45,377 nt of DNA from JBBQLG01 sp964251665 (lineage in GTDB: Bacteria > Bacteroidota > Bacteroidia > Cytophagales > Spirosomataceae). The notes beneath the pieces were generated by a model. The model ran no database searches. It was not told where the DNA came from and saw only the letters and a list, made by a program, of their open reading frames with translations. A program made the translations under genes and the position numbers. Of this stretch, positions 1 through 7,384 are shown in pieces. Location: contig CAXUKO010000031.1 of NCBI GenBank assembly GCA_964251665.1, forward strand, positions 1-45,377, read 5' to 3'. Position 1 is the stretch's first letter, and every line of letters begins with the position of its first letter.

Positions 1-2428
1 TATTTTTCGCATCCCGGTAGCTACCGTCCAGCCCGACGGTTGTCGTCTGACCCGTAGCGTTATAGAACAGCTTGATGTAATCGTCGGGGTTCACCGTGGT
101 GAGTGTGGCCTCCTGTAATTTCAGATTATCGACCCAGGCGGTTTGCCCGTCTTCCTGCACCTGAACAACCAGAATGGCATTCGACTCGTTATCGGTGGCC
201 GTGAAGGTAGCCTGGTATTGCTGCCGGGTTGTACCCACCGCTATGGATGCCCGCGTGGCCAGATCCTGGTAATTACCCGATAACCGCCGGGGGTAAACCT
301 GCATCCGCTTACCGGCCGCCGAAGCAACGCCATCGAACAGCAACTGATACGTTTTCCCCTTTGTTACGGCACCGATGTTTACCGTTGCCAGCAGGTACGA
401 ATCAGCCTTATTGGAAGCCGACGCAAACCCTAACCGCAGCGAACCGCCGTCGAGCCGGTTGCTATTGTCCCAGTCAGCGCGTCCGTTGCCGTAGGGTGAC
501 CAAACGCTCCAGTTCTCCGTACCGCCCGAAAATGAATTATTCAGCACCGTAGCCCCTACCTGACTGACTACCTGCGTTTTATACGTAAGTGGACTGTTGA
601 CTGAGTTAAGGTCTTTCCCGTATTTACCCTGCCACTCCGCCAGCGAATAGTCCGACCCGGTCAGGCCCGTACCCGGATTGTAAACCGCCCGGACCTTGTA
701 CAGATCCTCGAAAGGCCGAACGTAATAATTGTAATCAAACTGACCGTACTGAGCCAGATCATTGGCGTTCGATTCGTAGGCTACGACTACCTGAGTAGGC
801 AGTTTACTGAACAGGATGTTGTTTTGTACCACATTGTTACGTAGCGCACAACTATTGTTATAGGCCAACTTTAACTGTTCTTCGGCGTTGTTGAAACTGG
901 TATTTCCTTTTACGGTTATGCTGGATACACCCCGCAGAAAAATCCCCATCCCCCGCGAGTTGAAGGAAGTATTGTTGGCCACCTCGGCGTTTTGCGAACA
1001 GTCGTCCAGAAAAATACCGTTTGCGCCCGAGTAAGCTCCGCCCGGCGTTCCTTCCGGTGCGCCAATGCCGTTGAAAACGATGTTCGACAGAATATGAATA
1101 TCGCCCACATTGCTCCGGCTGCCGTTCCAGCTGTAAATACCGCCCCCGTCACTCTTGACTAAACAGAAATTAGATACCTGGTTGGTACGGACTATGGCAT
1201 TCGTGACAACGGAGATGCCATTGTACCCAACCTGGTCGATGACGTTATTCTCGATCAGCGTGTTATTGGTGCAAAGCGACTGAAGGGCCGAATAGCTGCC
1301 GTCGCCACTTTTGCCCCGGCCGGGCTGCAAACCAATGCGCCGGAGGGTATTACCCCGGAACGTAAAATTCTGGTAAGGCTGAATGTAGAACCCGTTGCTG
1401 TTAGCGTCTTCGATCAGGTTGTTCTCGGCCAGTACGTTGCTGCCTGACCCATTCACGTACACCGCATCTTCACCCGAATTGGTGATGTCGTTACCGGAGA
1501 ACGTCAGGTTGGAGCCACCGTTCACCAGCAAACCCGTACTCAGCGTTTGCGTGATCTGGATGTTACGGATCGTGATGTTGGACGAGTTGGGCAAACTAAC
1601 CCCCTCACCATACACCGTTGCGGTAATCAGCTGACCATTGGGATTGGTCTGACTGTCGTAGATCCGAAGTGTTTTATTGCCCGGATTGTAATACCACTCG
1701 CCGGTCTGATCGAGCGTAGCCGGGTGGTTCTGTATAAAATATCCCCAGCCATCGGCCGGATCGTAATTGTTGGTGTTGTTCAGCGTCAGCGTATTGCCGC
1801 TCTGCTGCGTGATGGGTGCTCGGTTTATGATCCACTGCACCGGCCGAAAGACTACTTCGCCCCCCGACCAGTTTGTCGATAGTCCTTCCTGGCTGGTAAG
1901 CTGCGTTTTGCCGTTATGCGACTGCACGGTCAGGTAGCCTTTATTGGCATCGCTCAGGTTGGGGTAGCGGCCAAGGGGTAGCGACGTTCCGTTTCGGTAC
2001 ACGCCCGTTACCCGGCTGCCGCAACTGGGGCAGTCGGCCTGCCAGGTGTTGTTGCCAATGTTGGTCCAGTTGCCAACGGGCACCGACCCGGCAATGCTGG
2101 GTTTAGTACCGCTACCGTAGGCATCAATTACAATCGGGTTACCGGACCCGCCGGACTGGCTGATAACCAGACTCCCTCGGAAGGTGTCGCCCCGGCGGAA
2201 CAAAACCTGATCGCCCGGTTGCAGGGCCAGGCTGTTTACTTTGGCCAGCGTCTGAAAAGGGTCATTGGTCGAACGGCCGCTGTTATTGTCGTTTCCCGTG
2301 GCCGCTACATAGTAGGTGGTTTGACTAAAAACGCTGGCGGAACCACCTAAAAAACAGATTAAAATACTGAGAACAAACCGAATCCGTATTGTCGGCGAAA
2401 AGCCGATAGCGCTGATTTTGTGAGACAT
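1..2428 (-). CDS. Secreted right-handed parallel beta-helix protein, C-terminus missing
   Basis: Reading down from the ATG at 2428, the frame stays open for 809 codons to the window edge, so the protein is incomplete at its C-terminus. A basic N-terminus and hydrophobic segment ending near SVFSQ form a signal peptide. Residues 30-60 (YYVAATGNDNNSG...DPF) match the usual opening of secreted pectate-lyase-like proteins. From about residue 250 to 530, short Asn-rich turns recur (ITNSGEDAVYVNGSGSNV, NTLIENNVIDQVGYNGI, EVANNTSFNSRGMGIFLRG), typical of Beta_helix/PbH1 repeats. From about residue 630 a jelly-roll-like segment (NWSVWSPYGNGRADW...) resembles a carbohydrate-binding module. Probable role: a surface or secreted polysaccharide-binding or polysaccharide-degrading protein. 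No catalytic residues can be assigned. A T9SS sorting domain could lie beyond the edge. Confidence 0.85.
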   Translation of the reverse strand, partial: MSHKISAIGFSPTIRIRFVLSILICFLGGSASVFSQTTYYVAATGNDNNSGRSTNDPFQTLAKVNSLALQPGDQVLFRRGDTFRGSLVISQSGGSGNPIVIDAYGSGTKPSIAGSVPVGNWTNIGNNTWQADCPSCGSRVTGVYRNGTSLPLGRYPNLSDANKGYLTVQSHNGKTQLTSQEGLSTNWSGGEVVFRPVQWIINRAPITQQSGNTLTLNNTNNYDPADGWGYFIQNHPATLDQTGEWYYNPGNKTLRIYDSQTNPNGQLITATVYGEGVSLPNSSNITIRNIQITQTLSTGLLVNGGSNLTFSGNDITNSGEDAVYVNGSGSNVLAENNLIEDANSNGFYIQPYQNFTFRGNTLRRIGLQPGRGKSGDGSYSALQSLCTNNTLIENNVIDQVGYNGISVVTNAIVRTNQVSNFCLVKSDGGGIYSWNGSRSNVGDIHILSNIVFNGIGAPEGTPGGAYSGANGIFLDDCSQNAEVANNTSFNSRGMGIFLRGVSSITVKGNTSFNNAEEQLKLAYNNSCALRNNVVQNNILFSKLPTQVVVAYESNANDLAQYGQFDYNYYVRPFEDLYKVRAVYNPGTGLTGSDYSLAEWQGKYGKDLNSVNSPLTYKTQVVSQVGATVLNNSFSGGTENWSVWSPYGNGRADWDNSNRLDGGSLRLGFASASNKADSYLLATVNIGAVTKGKTYQLLFDGVASAAGKRMQVYPRRLSGNYQDLATRASIAVGTTRQQYQATFTATDNESNAILVVQVQEDGQTAWVDNLKLQEATLTTVNPDDYIKLFYNATGQTTTVGLDGSYRDAKN

Positions 2429-2784
2429 GCAGAGTTGGGTTGTAAAAAGAGAGGAATAAGTATAACTAACCGGTGAGAAGCACTTATGTAGAGTATGAAG
2501 AGTTAAACTTAAGCCACTTAAGCCATTTAATCAATATATTTTCAGTATTAAAAAATTATTACGCGGTAATCACGGAGCGGCCTGGCTACTCAGAGCTGGA
2601 TTTGTGCGGGTAGATCATCACTACGAACCGGGGCCTTTTCAGACAAATTACCCCATCAAGTCTACCCGTTTACTTACTTAATTAAACCAACGACCACCTC
2701 CGGCGTTTGGACTTATACCTGATGATTTATGGTCCAGATTAGTAGATCTGCACCGGTCAGCTAACCTATTTTCCAACGTTACAC
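2429..2784. other. Intergenic region between divergent genes
   Basis: This AT-rich 356-bp gap separates the beta-helix gene (-) from the first alcohol dehydrogenase (+), so it must hold both promoters. I see no convincing TAnnTTTG box, no long inverted repeat and no plausible small ORF. Confidence 0.5.
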
Positions 2785-3942
2785 ATGAAAGCAGCCGTTT
2801 TTCACAAGCCCGGTGATATCCGGTACGAACAGTTCGACGATCCCAAAATCGAAGACACCCGCGACGCCATCATCCGCGTTACGTCCACCGCCATCTGCGG
2901 CTCTGATCTTCACATCTACGACGGTTTTTTGCCCCAGTTGCGCCCGGAAGTGCTCGGTCACGAGTTCATGGGTATTGTTGAAGAGGTAGGTTCGGGCGTG
3001 ACCAATCTCAAAAAAGGCGACCGCGTGGTGGTGCCCTTCACCGTTGCCTGCGGTCAGTGCTTTTTCTGCCAGCATCACCAGGAAATGCACTGCGAAAACT
3101 CCAATAAAGAAGATTATGGGCCGGATGGCGGGTTACTAACCGAAAAAGGCGGTGGACTTTTTGGCTATTCCGACCTCTACGGCGGCTATAACGGCGGACA
3201 GGCCGAAGCCGTGCGGGTACCTTATGCCGACTATAGCCTGCGCCATGTTCCCGAAGGTTTGAAAGACGAGCAGGTACTGTTTCTGACCGATATTTTCCCC
3301 ACTGGCTGGAGTTCCATTGAGTGGGGTGAACTGAAAGGGGGCGAAACAGTGGCTATTTTCGGGTCGGGTCCGGTTGGCCTGATGGCCCAGAAATCGGCCT
3401 GGCTACAGGGAGCCGGGCGCGTCATTGCCATCGACCCGGTCAACTACCGGCTGGAGCGGGCCAGACGGGTGAATAACGTTGAGACGCTAAATCCAAATGA
3501 TGTGGATGTGGTTGAGGCCCTGCGCAGCATGACCGAAGGCCGTGGCCCCGACCTGTGCGTCGATGCCGTAGGTATGGAAGCGAGCCGGTCGGTGCTGGAC
3601 AAGGCCAAAGCGGTTTTCAATCTGGAAAAAGGCACCGACAGCGTACTGGAAACCTGTTTCCGGGCGGTGCGCCGGGGTGGTATCGTGACCATTGTGGGCG
3701 TCTACGGCACGCCGTTCGACAACTTTCCGCTGGGCCGCATGTTCGATAAAGGTGTGACCATTAAGCAGGGTCAGTCGCAGGTACACAAAAACATCGATCA
3801 TCTGCTGGATCTGGTCGTGCAGGGTAAAGTAGTGCTGGACGACATCGTTTCGCACGTGCTGCCGCTGACGGAGATCTCACGTGGTTACGACATCTTCAAG
3901 CATAAAGAAGACGACTGCACAAAGGTTATCCTCAAACCATAA
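2785..3942 (+). CDS. Zinc-dependent alcohol dehydrogenase (formaldehyde/threonine dehydrogenase-like MDR)
   Basis: A 385-aa medium-chain dehydrogenase/reductase. CGSDLH near residue 38 and GHEFMG near 58 give the catalytic zinc ligands. CGQCFFCQHHQEMHC (about residues 89-103) is the four-Cys structural-zinc lobe. The Rossmann glycine motif GSGPVG lies near 192. The sequence DLYGGYNGGQAEAVRVPYAD matches the glutathione-independent formaldehyde dehydrogenase and glutathione-dependent-like branch of MDRs. It probably oxidises an alcohol or aldehyde with NAD(P) in the cytoplasm; the substrate cannot be read from the sequence. It is the first gene of a co-oriented run with a second ADH, an SDR and a ThDP enzyme, suggesting an accessory redox or solvent-stress module. 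The start is the only ATG preceding the family N-terminus MKAAVFH. Confidence 0.9.
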   Translation: MKAAVFHKPGDIRYEQFDDPKIEDTRDAIIRVTSTAICGSDLHIYDGFLPQLRPEVLGHEFMGIVEEVGSGVTNLKKGDRVVVPFTVACGQCFFCQHHQEMHCENSNKEDYGPDGGLLTEKGGGLFGYSDLYGGYNGGQAEAVRVPYADYSLRHVPEGLKDEQVLFLTDIFPTGWSSIEWGELKGGETVAIFGSGPVGLMAQKSAWLQGAGRVIAIDPVNYRLERARRVNNVETLNPNDVDVVEALRSMTEGRGPDLCVDAVGMEASRSVLDKAKAVFNLEKGTDSVLETCFRAVRRGGIVTIVGVYGTPFDNFPLGRMFDKGVTIKQGQSQVHKNIDHLLDLVVQGKVVLDDIVSHVLPLTEISRGYDIFKHKEDDCTKVILKP

Positions 3943-3949
3943 TGTCATG

Positions 3950-3985
3950 ACCGGACGGTTATGGTTCTTCACCGGGCCGTCCGGT
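3950..3985. terminator. Possible hairpin terminator after the first ADH gene
   Basis: Nine-base arms ACCGGACGG (3950-3958) and CCGTCCGGT (3977-3985) lie just after the stop codon. There is no T-run, so it may be only a stabilising or rho-independent-like hairpin. Confidence 0.35.
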
Positions 3986-4022
3986 ATTACCAAAACACTC
4001 AATTTTTCTCCTCAACACAAGT

Positions 4023-4391
4023 ATGGAAAAGCCAATTTCACGTAAACAGCACGGTTTCACCGATTACAGCTACATTCCGCTGGTGGCAGCCGCACCCGCT
4101 TTGGCTGGCTTTAAAGACGAGCCAACGGCCACAAAACTGACCCGCCTGCTCAGCGGGGGAGTCCTGGCATCGTCGTTGATGACCCGCGCCGAATGGGGAG
4201 CCGTTAAACTGCTGCCCTTTAAAGCTCATTTAGCGGCCGATACCGCCGTTGGCGTGCTGTCGCTGGCGGCACCGTGGCTGTTCGGCTTTGCCAATAACGA
4301 GCGGGCGCGTAACACCTTTCTGGTAATGGGTGCCTTTGGGCTGATGGCCGGGCTGCTCTCCAGGCCCGACGAAATGCCCGCTGAATCCTGA
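4023..4391 (+). CDS. Small membrane protein, possibly SPW-repeat-like
   Basis: A 122-aa protein with about three hydrophobic segments: YIPLVAAAPALAGF, LAADTAVGVLSLAAPWLFGF, and a C-terminal stretch (NTFLVMGAFGLMAGLLS). The APWLFGF segment followed by a second helix recalls the SPW-repeat membrane family, but the match is by eye only. It lies 80 bp after the ADH gene and 32 bp before the SDR, in the same orientation, so it is probably co-transcribed. No catalytic motif is visible. Start at 4023: a purine-poor leader, but the only early ATG. Confidence 0.7.
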   Translation: MEKPISRKQHGFTDYSYIPLVAAAPALAGFKDEPTATKLTRLLSGGVLASSLMTRAEWGAVKLLPFKAHLAADTAVGVLSLAAPWLFGFANNERARNTFLVMGAFGLMAGLLSRPDEMPAES

Positions 4392-4423
4392 CGAATCGAC
4401 TCATTAGAACAATCAACTCAACG

Positions 4424-5470
4424 ATGGAAACACAAAACAATGGTAAAACCGCCCTGATTACGGGCGCATCCAGTGGTATTGGCAGCGAACTTACGCGGCT
4501 CTTTGCCAAAGACGGCTATAACCTGGTGCTGGTTGATAAAAATGAAGAAGGCATGCAGCAATTGGCAAGCCACTTCTATAATCAGTACGGCACCCAGACG
4601 ACGCTCATCCAGAAAGACCTCGCCAACGACACGGCTCCCGACGAAATCTACGCCGAGACAACGGGTAAAGGTCTGCAAATCGATGTACTGGTGAACGATG
4701 CAGGCTTTGGCGAATACGGCCTGTTTGCCACCCAAACCGATCTGCAAAAAGAGTTATCGATGGTGCAGACGAATGCCGTTGCACTCATGCACCTGACCAA
4801 GCTGTATCTGAAGGACATGGTCAGTCGCAACGAGGGTAAAATTCTGATGCTGGGGTCGGAAGCGTCGGTGGTTCCTAATCCGCTGATGGCCGTTTATGGA
4901 GCTACCAAGGCGTTTATCAAATCGTTCTCCGAAGCGATTCGCAACGAGTTGAAGGACACGAACATCACCGTAACGGTGCTGATGCCGGGGGCGACCAATA
5001 CCAATTTCTTTAAAGTAGCGGGTGCCACCGAGGCCAAAGGCGCCGATCCCAACAAAACTGCCGACCCGGCTGCTGTGGCCAAAGAAGGCTACGAGGCCCT
5101 GATGAGCGGCAAAGACCATGTGGTCGCTGGCTGGATGAACAAGGCTCGTGTGGCGATGGCTCATATTCTGCCCGATCCGCTGGTGGCAGCGAGCGTGCGC
5201 AGCGATATGACGCCGAAGGAACAGGCTGAACAGGAACAGAAGAAAACAATGGCAGCGCTGGCGGTGGGGGTAGCGGTAATCGGAGCGATCTGGTTTCTGG
5301 CGCGCAACCGCTCGGCAAGCCTGCCCATCAGCACCTACGACAAAGCGAAATACCGCTACAAAGCGCATAAAGCGGAACACGAAGCGCAAAACGCCCTGGC
5401 TTCCGTTACCGATACGGTTAAAGGAGCCTACCACAACGCAAAATCAGCCGTCGAAGGAGTGCTGGCGTAA
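4424..5470 (+). CDS. SDR-family oxidoreductase with C-terminal membrane anchor
   Basis: A 348-aa protein. Residues 1-250 are a classical short-chain dehydrogenase: cofactor motif TGASSGIG near residue 14, NDAG near 91 (in place of NNAG), a Ser in MLGSEASVV near 147 and active-site YGATK near 158-162. The SDR core normally ends near 250. Here an extra tail of about 90 residues follows: an acidic Gln/Lys-rich linker (EQAEQEQKK), one transmembrane helix (AALAVGVAVIGAIWFLARN, about 280-300) and a charged amphipathic segment (YKAHKAEHEAQNALASV) reminiscent of stress-type amphipathic proteins. It is likely a membrane-tethered NAD(P)H-dependent reductase with the catalytic domain in the cytoplasm. 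Substrate unknown. It lies within the redox gene run. Confidence 0.88.
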   Translation: METQNNGKTALITGASSGIGSELTRLFAKDGYNLVLVDKNEEGMQQLASHFYNQYGTQTTLIQKDLANDTAPDEIYAETTGKGLQIDVLVNDAGFGEYGLFATQTDLQKELSMVQTNAVALMHLTKLYLKDMVSRNEGKILMLGSEASVVPNPLMAVYGATKAFIKSFSEAIRNELKDTNITVTVLMPGATNTNFFKVAGATEAKGADPNKTADPAAVAKEGYEALMSGKDHVVAGWMNKARVAMAHILPDPLVAASVRSDMTPKEQAEQEQKKTMAALAVGVAVIGAIWFLARNRSASLPISTYDKAKYRYKAHKAEHEAQNALASVTDTVKGAYHNAKSAVEGVLA

Positions 5471-5566
5471 GCAAAACAGCCCCAGGCTCCCAGAGAGGGT
5501 GTATAGCATCAGATACCGATAGCTGAGGTTTATACCCCCTTTGAGGGCTCAGGGGCAACTCAACCT

Positions 5567-6655
5567 ATGGAAGCAATCAAAACAAAAGCCTACGGTGCCA
5601 AGGCGTCGCTGATCGACAGCCTGAGTAGTTTATCACGTATGGACATCGAACGGCAGGCACCCAAAGCCGACGAAGTGCTGATCGACGTGTTGTATTGCGG
5701 GGTTTGCCACTCCGATCTGCATCAGGTCAGGAACGACTGGGCCAATACCGTTTATCCCTGTATTCCCGGCCACGAGGTTGTCGGTAAAGTAATTCAGGCG
5801 GGCAGCAACGTCACGAAGTTCAGCGTGGGTGATGTGGTCGGTGTCGGCTGCATGATCGACTCCTGCGGTCAGTGTCATTCCTGCACCGGGGGCGACGAAA
5901 ATTACTGCGAAGGGCCGGTCAGTTGGACGGCGACGTACAATGGCTACATGAAGCCCGATGGCAGTGGTTTTAACACGTTCGGTGGTTATTCTACCTCCTT
6001 AGTCGTGAAAGAATCGTTCGTCCTGAAAATTCCCGACACGCTCGACATCAAGGCTGCGGCCCCGATTTTGTGCGCGGGTGTAACGACCTTCTCCCCGCTG
6101 CGGCACTGGAACGTTAAAGCCGGTAGTAAAGTCGGTGTGGCTGGACTGGGTGGCCTTGGCCACATGGCGGTTAAACTGGCCAAAGCGATGGGTGCGGAGG
6201 TTACCGTGCTGACCACGGATAAAGACAAACAAACGGCGGCCGAAGCGCTGGGCGCAAACTATGTCATCATCTCGTCCGACAAGAAGGTGATGACCGCCCA
6301 CGAGCTGACGTTCGATCTGGTGCTGATTACGATTCCCGACCCGTTTGATGTCAACGCGTATGTCAGCCTGATCAAGCGCGACGGAGCCCTCGTTACGGTA
6401 GGTTTGCTGGGTCCTTACAAGGCTCCGACTAATAACATGGAAGTGGCCATGCACCGGCGCACGGTATCCGGCTCGCTGATTGGCAGCATCAAAGAAACGC
6501 AGGACGTGCTGGACTTCTGCGCCGAGCATTCCATCCTCCCCGACGTAGAAATGATCGGTATCAAGGATATCAACAAAGCCTTCGACCGGATGCAGGATGA
6601 AGATGTCCGCTTCCGCTTCGTAATCGATATGCAATCCCTGAAAGACGAGGAGTAA
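5567..6655 (+). CDS. NAD(P)-dependent alcohol dehydrogenase (YahK/CAD-like)
   Basis: A 362-aa zinc MDR. The catalytic zinc site is CGVCHSDLH (about residues 43-51) and GHE (about 67-69); the structural-zinc Cys set is CGQCHSCTGGDENYC (about 103-117). The nucleotide-binding motif is GLGGLGHMAVKLA near 187. The pattern CGVCHSD plus CMIDSCGQC is that of the cinnamyl-alcohol-dehydrogenase/YahK group, which reduces broad-range aldehydes with NADPH. It belongs to a different MDR subfamily from the enzyme at 2785, so the pair is not a recent duplication. The gap of about 95 bp from the SDR carries a weak imperfect inverted repeat. It is followed directly by the 16-bp tandem repeat tract. Confidence 0.92.
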   Translation: MEAIKTKAYGAKASLIDSLSSLSRMDIERQAPKADEVLIDVLYCGVCHSDLHQVRNDWANTVYPCIPGHEVVGKVIQAGSNVTKFSVGDVVGVGCMIDSCGQCHSCTGGDENYCEGPVSWTATYNGYMKPDGSGFNTFGGYSTSLVVKESFVLKIPDTLDIKAAAPILCAGVTTFSPLRHWNVKAGSKVGVAGLGGLGHMAVKLAKAMGAEVTVLTTDKDKQTAAEALGANYVIISSDKKVMTAHELTFDLVLITIPDPFDVNAYVSLIKRDGALVTVGLLGPYKAPTNNMEVAMHRRTVSGSLIGSIKETQDVLDFCAEHSILPDVEMIGIKDINKAFDRMQDEDVRFRFVIDMQSLKDEE

Positions 6656-6656
6656 G

Positions 6657-6777
6657 TTGGTCAGTCAGTAAGTCGGTGAGCGTTCCAGTGCGAAGCACTT
6701 ACCAACTTACTGACTGACCAACTTACTGACTGACCAACTTACTGACTTAGCACTTACCAACTTACCACTTACCGACT
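6657..6777. repeat. 16-bp tandem microrepeat with 17-bp inverted repeat
   Basis: ACCAACTTACTGACTG is repeated in tandem at 6701-6716 and 6717-6732, with a third, 15-base copy at 6733-6747, then degenerate ACTTACCAACTTACC units up to 6777. A 17-bp arm at 6657-6673 (TTGGTCAGTCAGTAAGT) is the exact reverse complement of 6705-6721. The tract fills the gap between two co-oriented genes and ends at the next ATG. Confidence 0.9.
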
Positions 6778-6778
6778 T

Positions 6779-7273
6779 ATGGTTCAAACATATTTGAAGG
6801 CCTTCCAGATCGGCGTCATTGCTGGTATGCGGGCCATGACGGCTCCCGCGCTTCTCAGCCGTAAACTGGTTCGGACAATTCCGACCAAAGAGCCGCAAAA
6901 ACCTATTCATTATTTGGCACAGCCTCCGGTATCTATTGGCCTGGCGGTGCTGGCGGGTGCCGAACTAATAGGCGATAAAGTACCACACGGACCAAACCGT
7001 ACAAGCCCACCCCAGTTTATAGCCCGAATCACGTCGGGGGCCACCTGTGGCGCTTTTCTCAGCGAAGTAGAAGGCGAACAAGCCCCCATTGGTGCTGTTC
7101 TTGGTGGTCTGGGTGCCGTAGCCGGTACGCTTCTTTTCTTCAACCTGCGCCGGTGGCTGGACCATGATTTAGGCTTACCCGATGCCGTTGGCGCACTCAC
7201 CGAAGATGCACTGGCAATAGGCTTAGGCTGGCAGGTCGTGAACAGCATTGAGCCTGCCGTGCAGCCTGCCTGA
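6779..7273 (+). CDS. DUF4126 family membrane protein
   Basis: A 164-aa protein with the DUF4126 signatures GVIAGMRAMTAPALLSRKL near the N-terminus, GAELIGDKVPHGPNRTSPP in the middle, and Gly/Ala-rich hydrophobic stretches (GAVLGGLGAVAGTLLFFNLRR, ALTEDALAIGLGW). Three to four membrane helices are likely. The biochemical role of the family is not known. Its position between an ADH and a ThDP oxidase, all on the same strand, places it in the redox module. The ATG at 6779 is the first base after the repeat tract, so no ordinary ribosome-binding site precedes it. Confidence 0.85.
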   Translation: MVQTYLKAFQIGVIAGMRAMTAPALLSRKLVRTIPTKEPQKPIHYLAQPPVSIGLAVLAGAELIGDKVPHGPNRTSPPQFIARITSGATCGAFLSEVEGEQAPIGAVLGGLGAVAGTLLFFNLRRWLDHDLGLPDAVGALTEDALAIGLGWQVVNSIEPAVQPA

Positions 7274-7278
7274 ATTCA

Positions 7279-7344
7279 GTCGTTCGTGGTTCGTGCCGGA
7301 CGGCCGCTGCTGTTAACAGTTGTCTGACAGGAACCACGAACGAC
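7279..7344. repeat. Inverted repeat enclosing a small palindrome
   Basis: Fourteen-base arms GTCGTTCGTGGTTC (7279-7292) and GAACCACGAACGAC (7331-7344) flank a loop that contains ACGGCCGCTGCTGT (7300-7313). No T-run follows. The same small palindrome core recurs at 31174 inside a tRNA remnant. Confidence 0.75.
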
Positions 7345-7384
7345 AAACCACAAACCTTACTCAACCTCTTTAACCAATACCGCT

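Noticed and set aside
916..3855. Several frames opposite the beta-helix and ADH genes
   Set aside because: They are antisense shadows of strongly supported genes and have no domain content.
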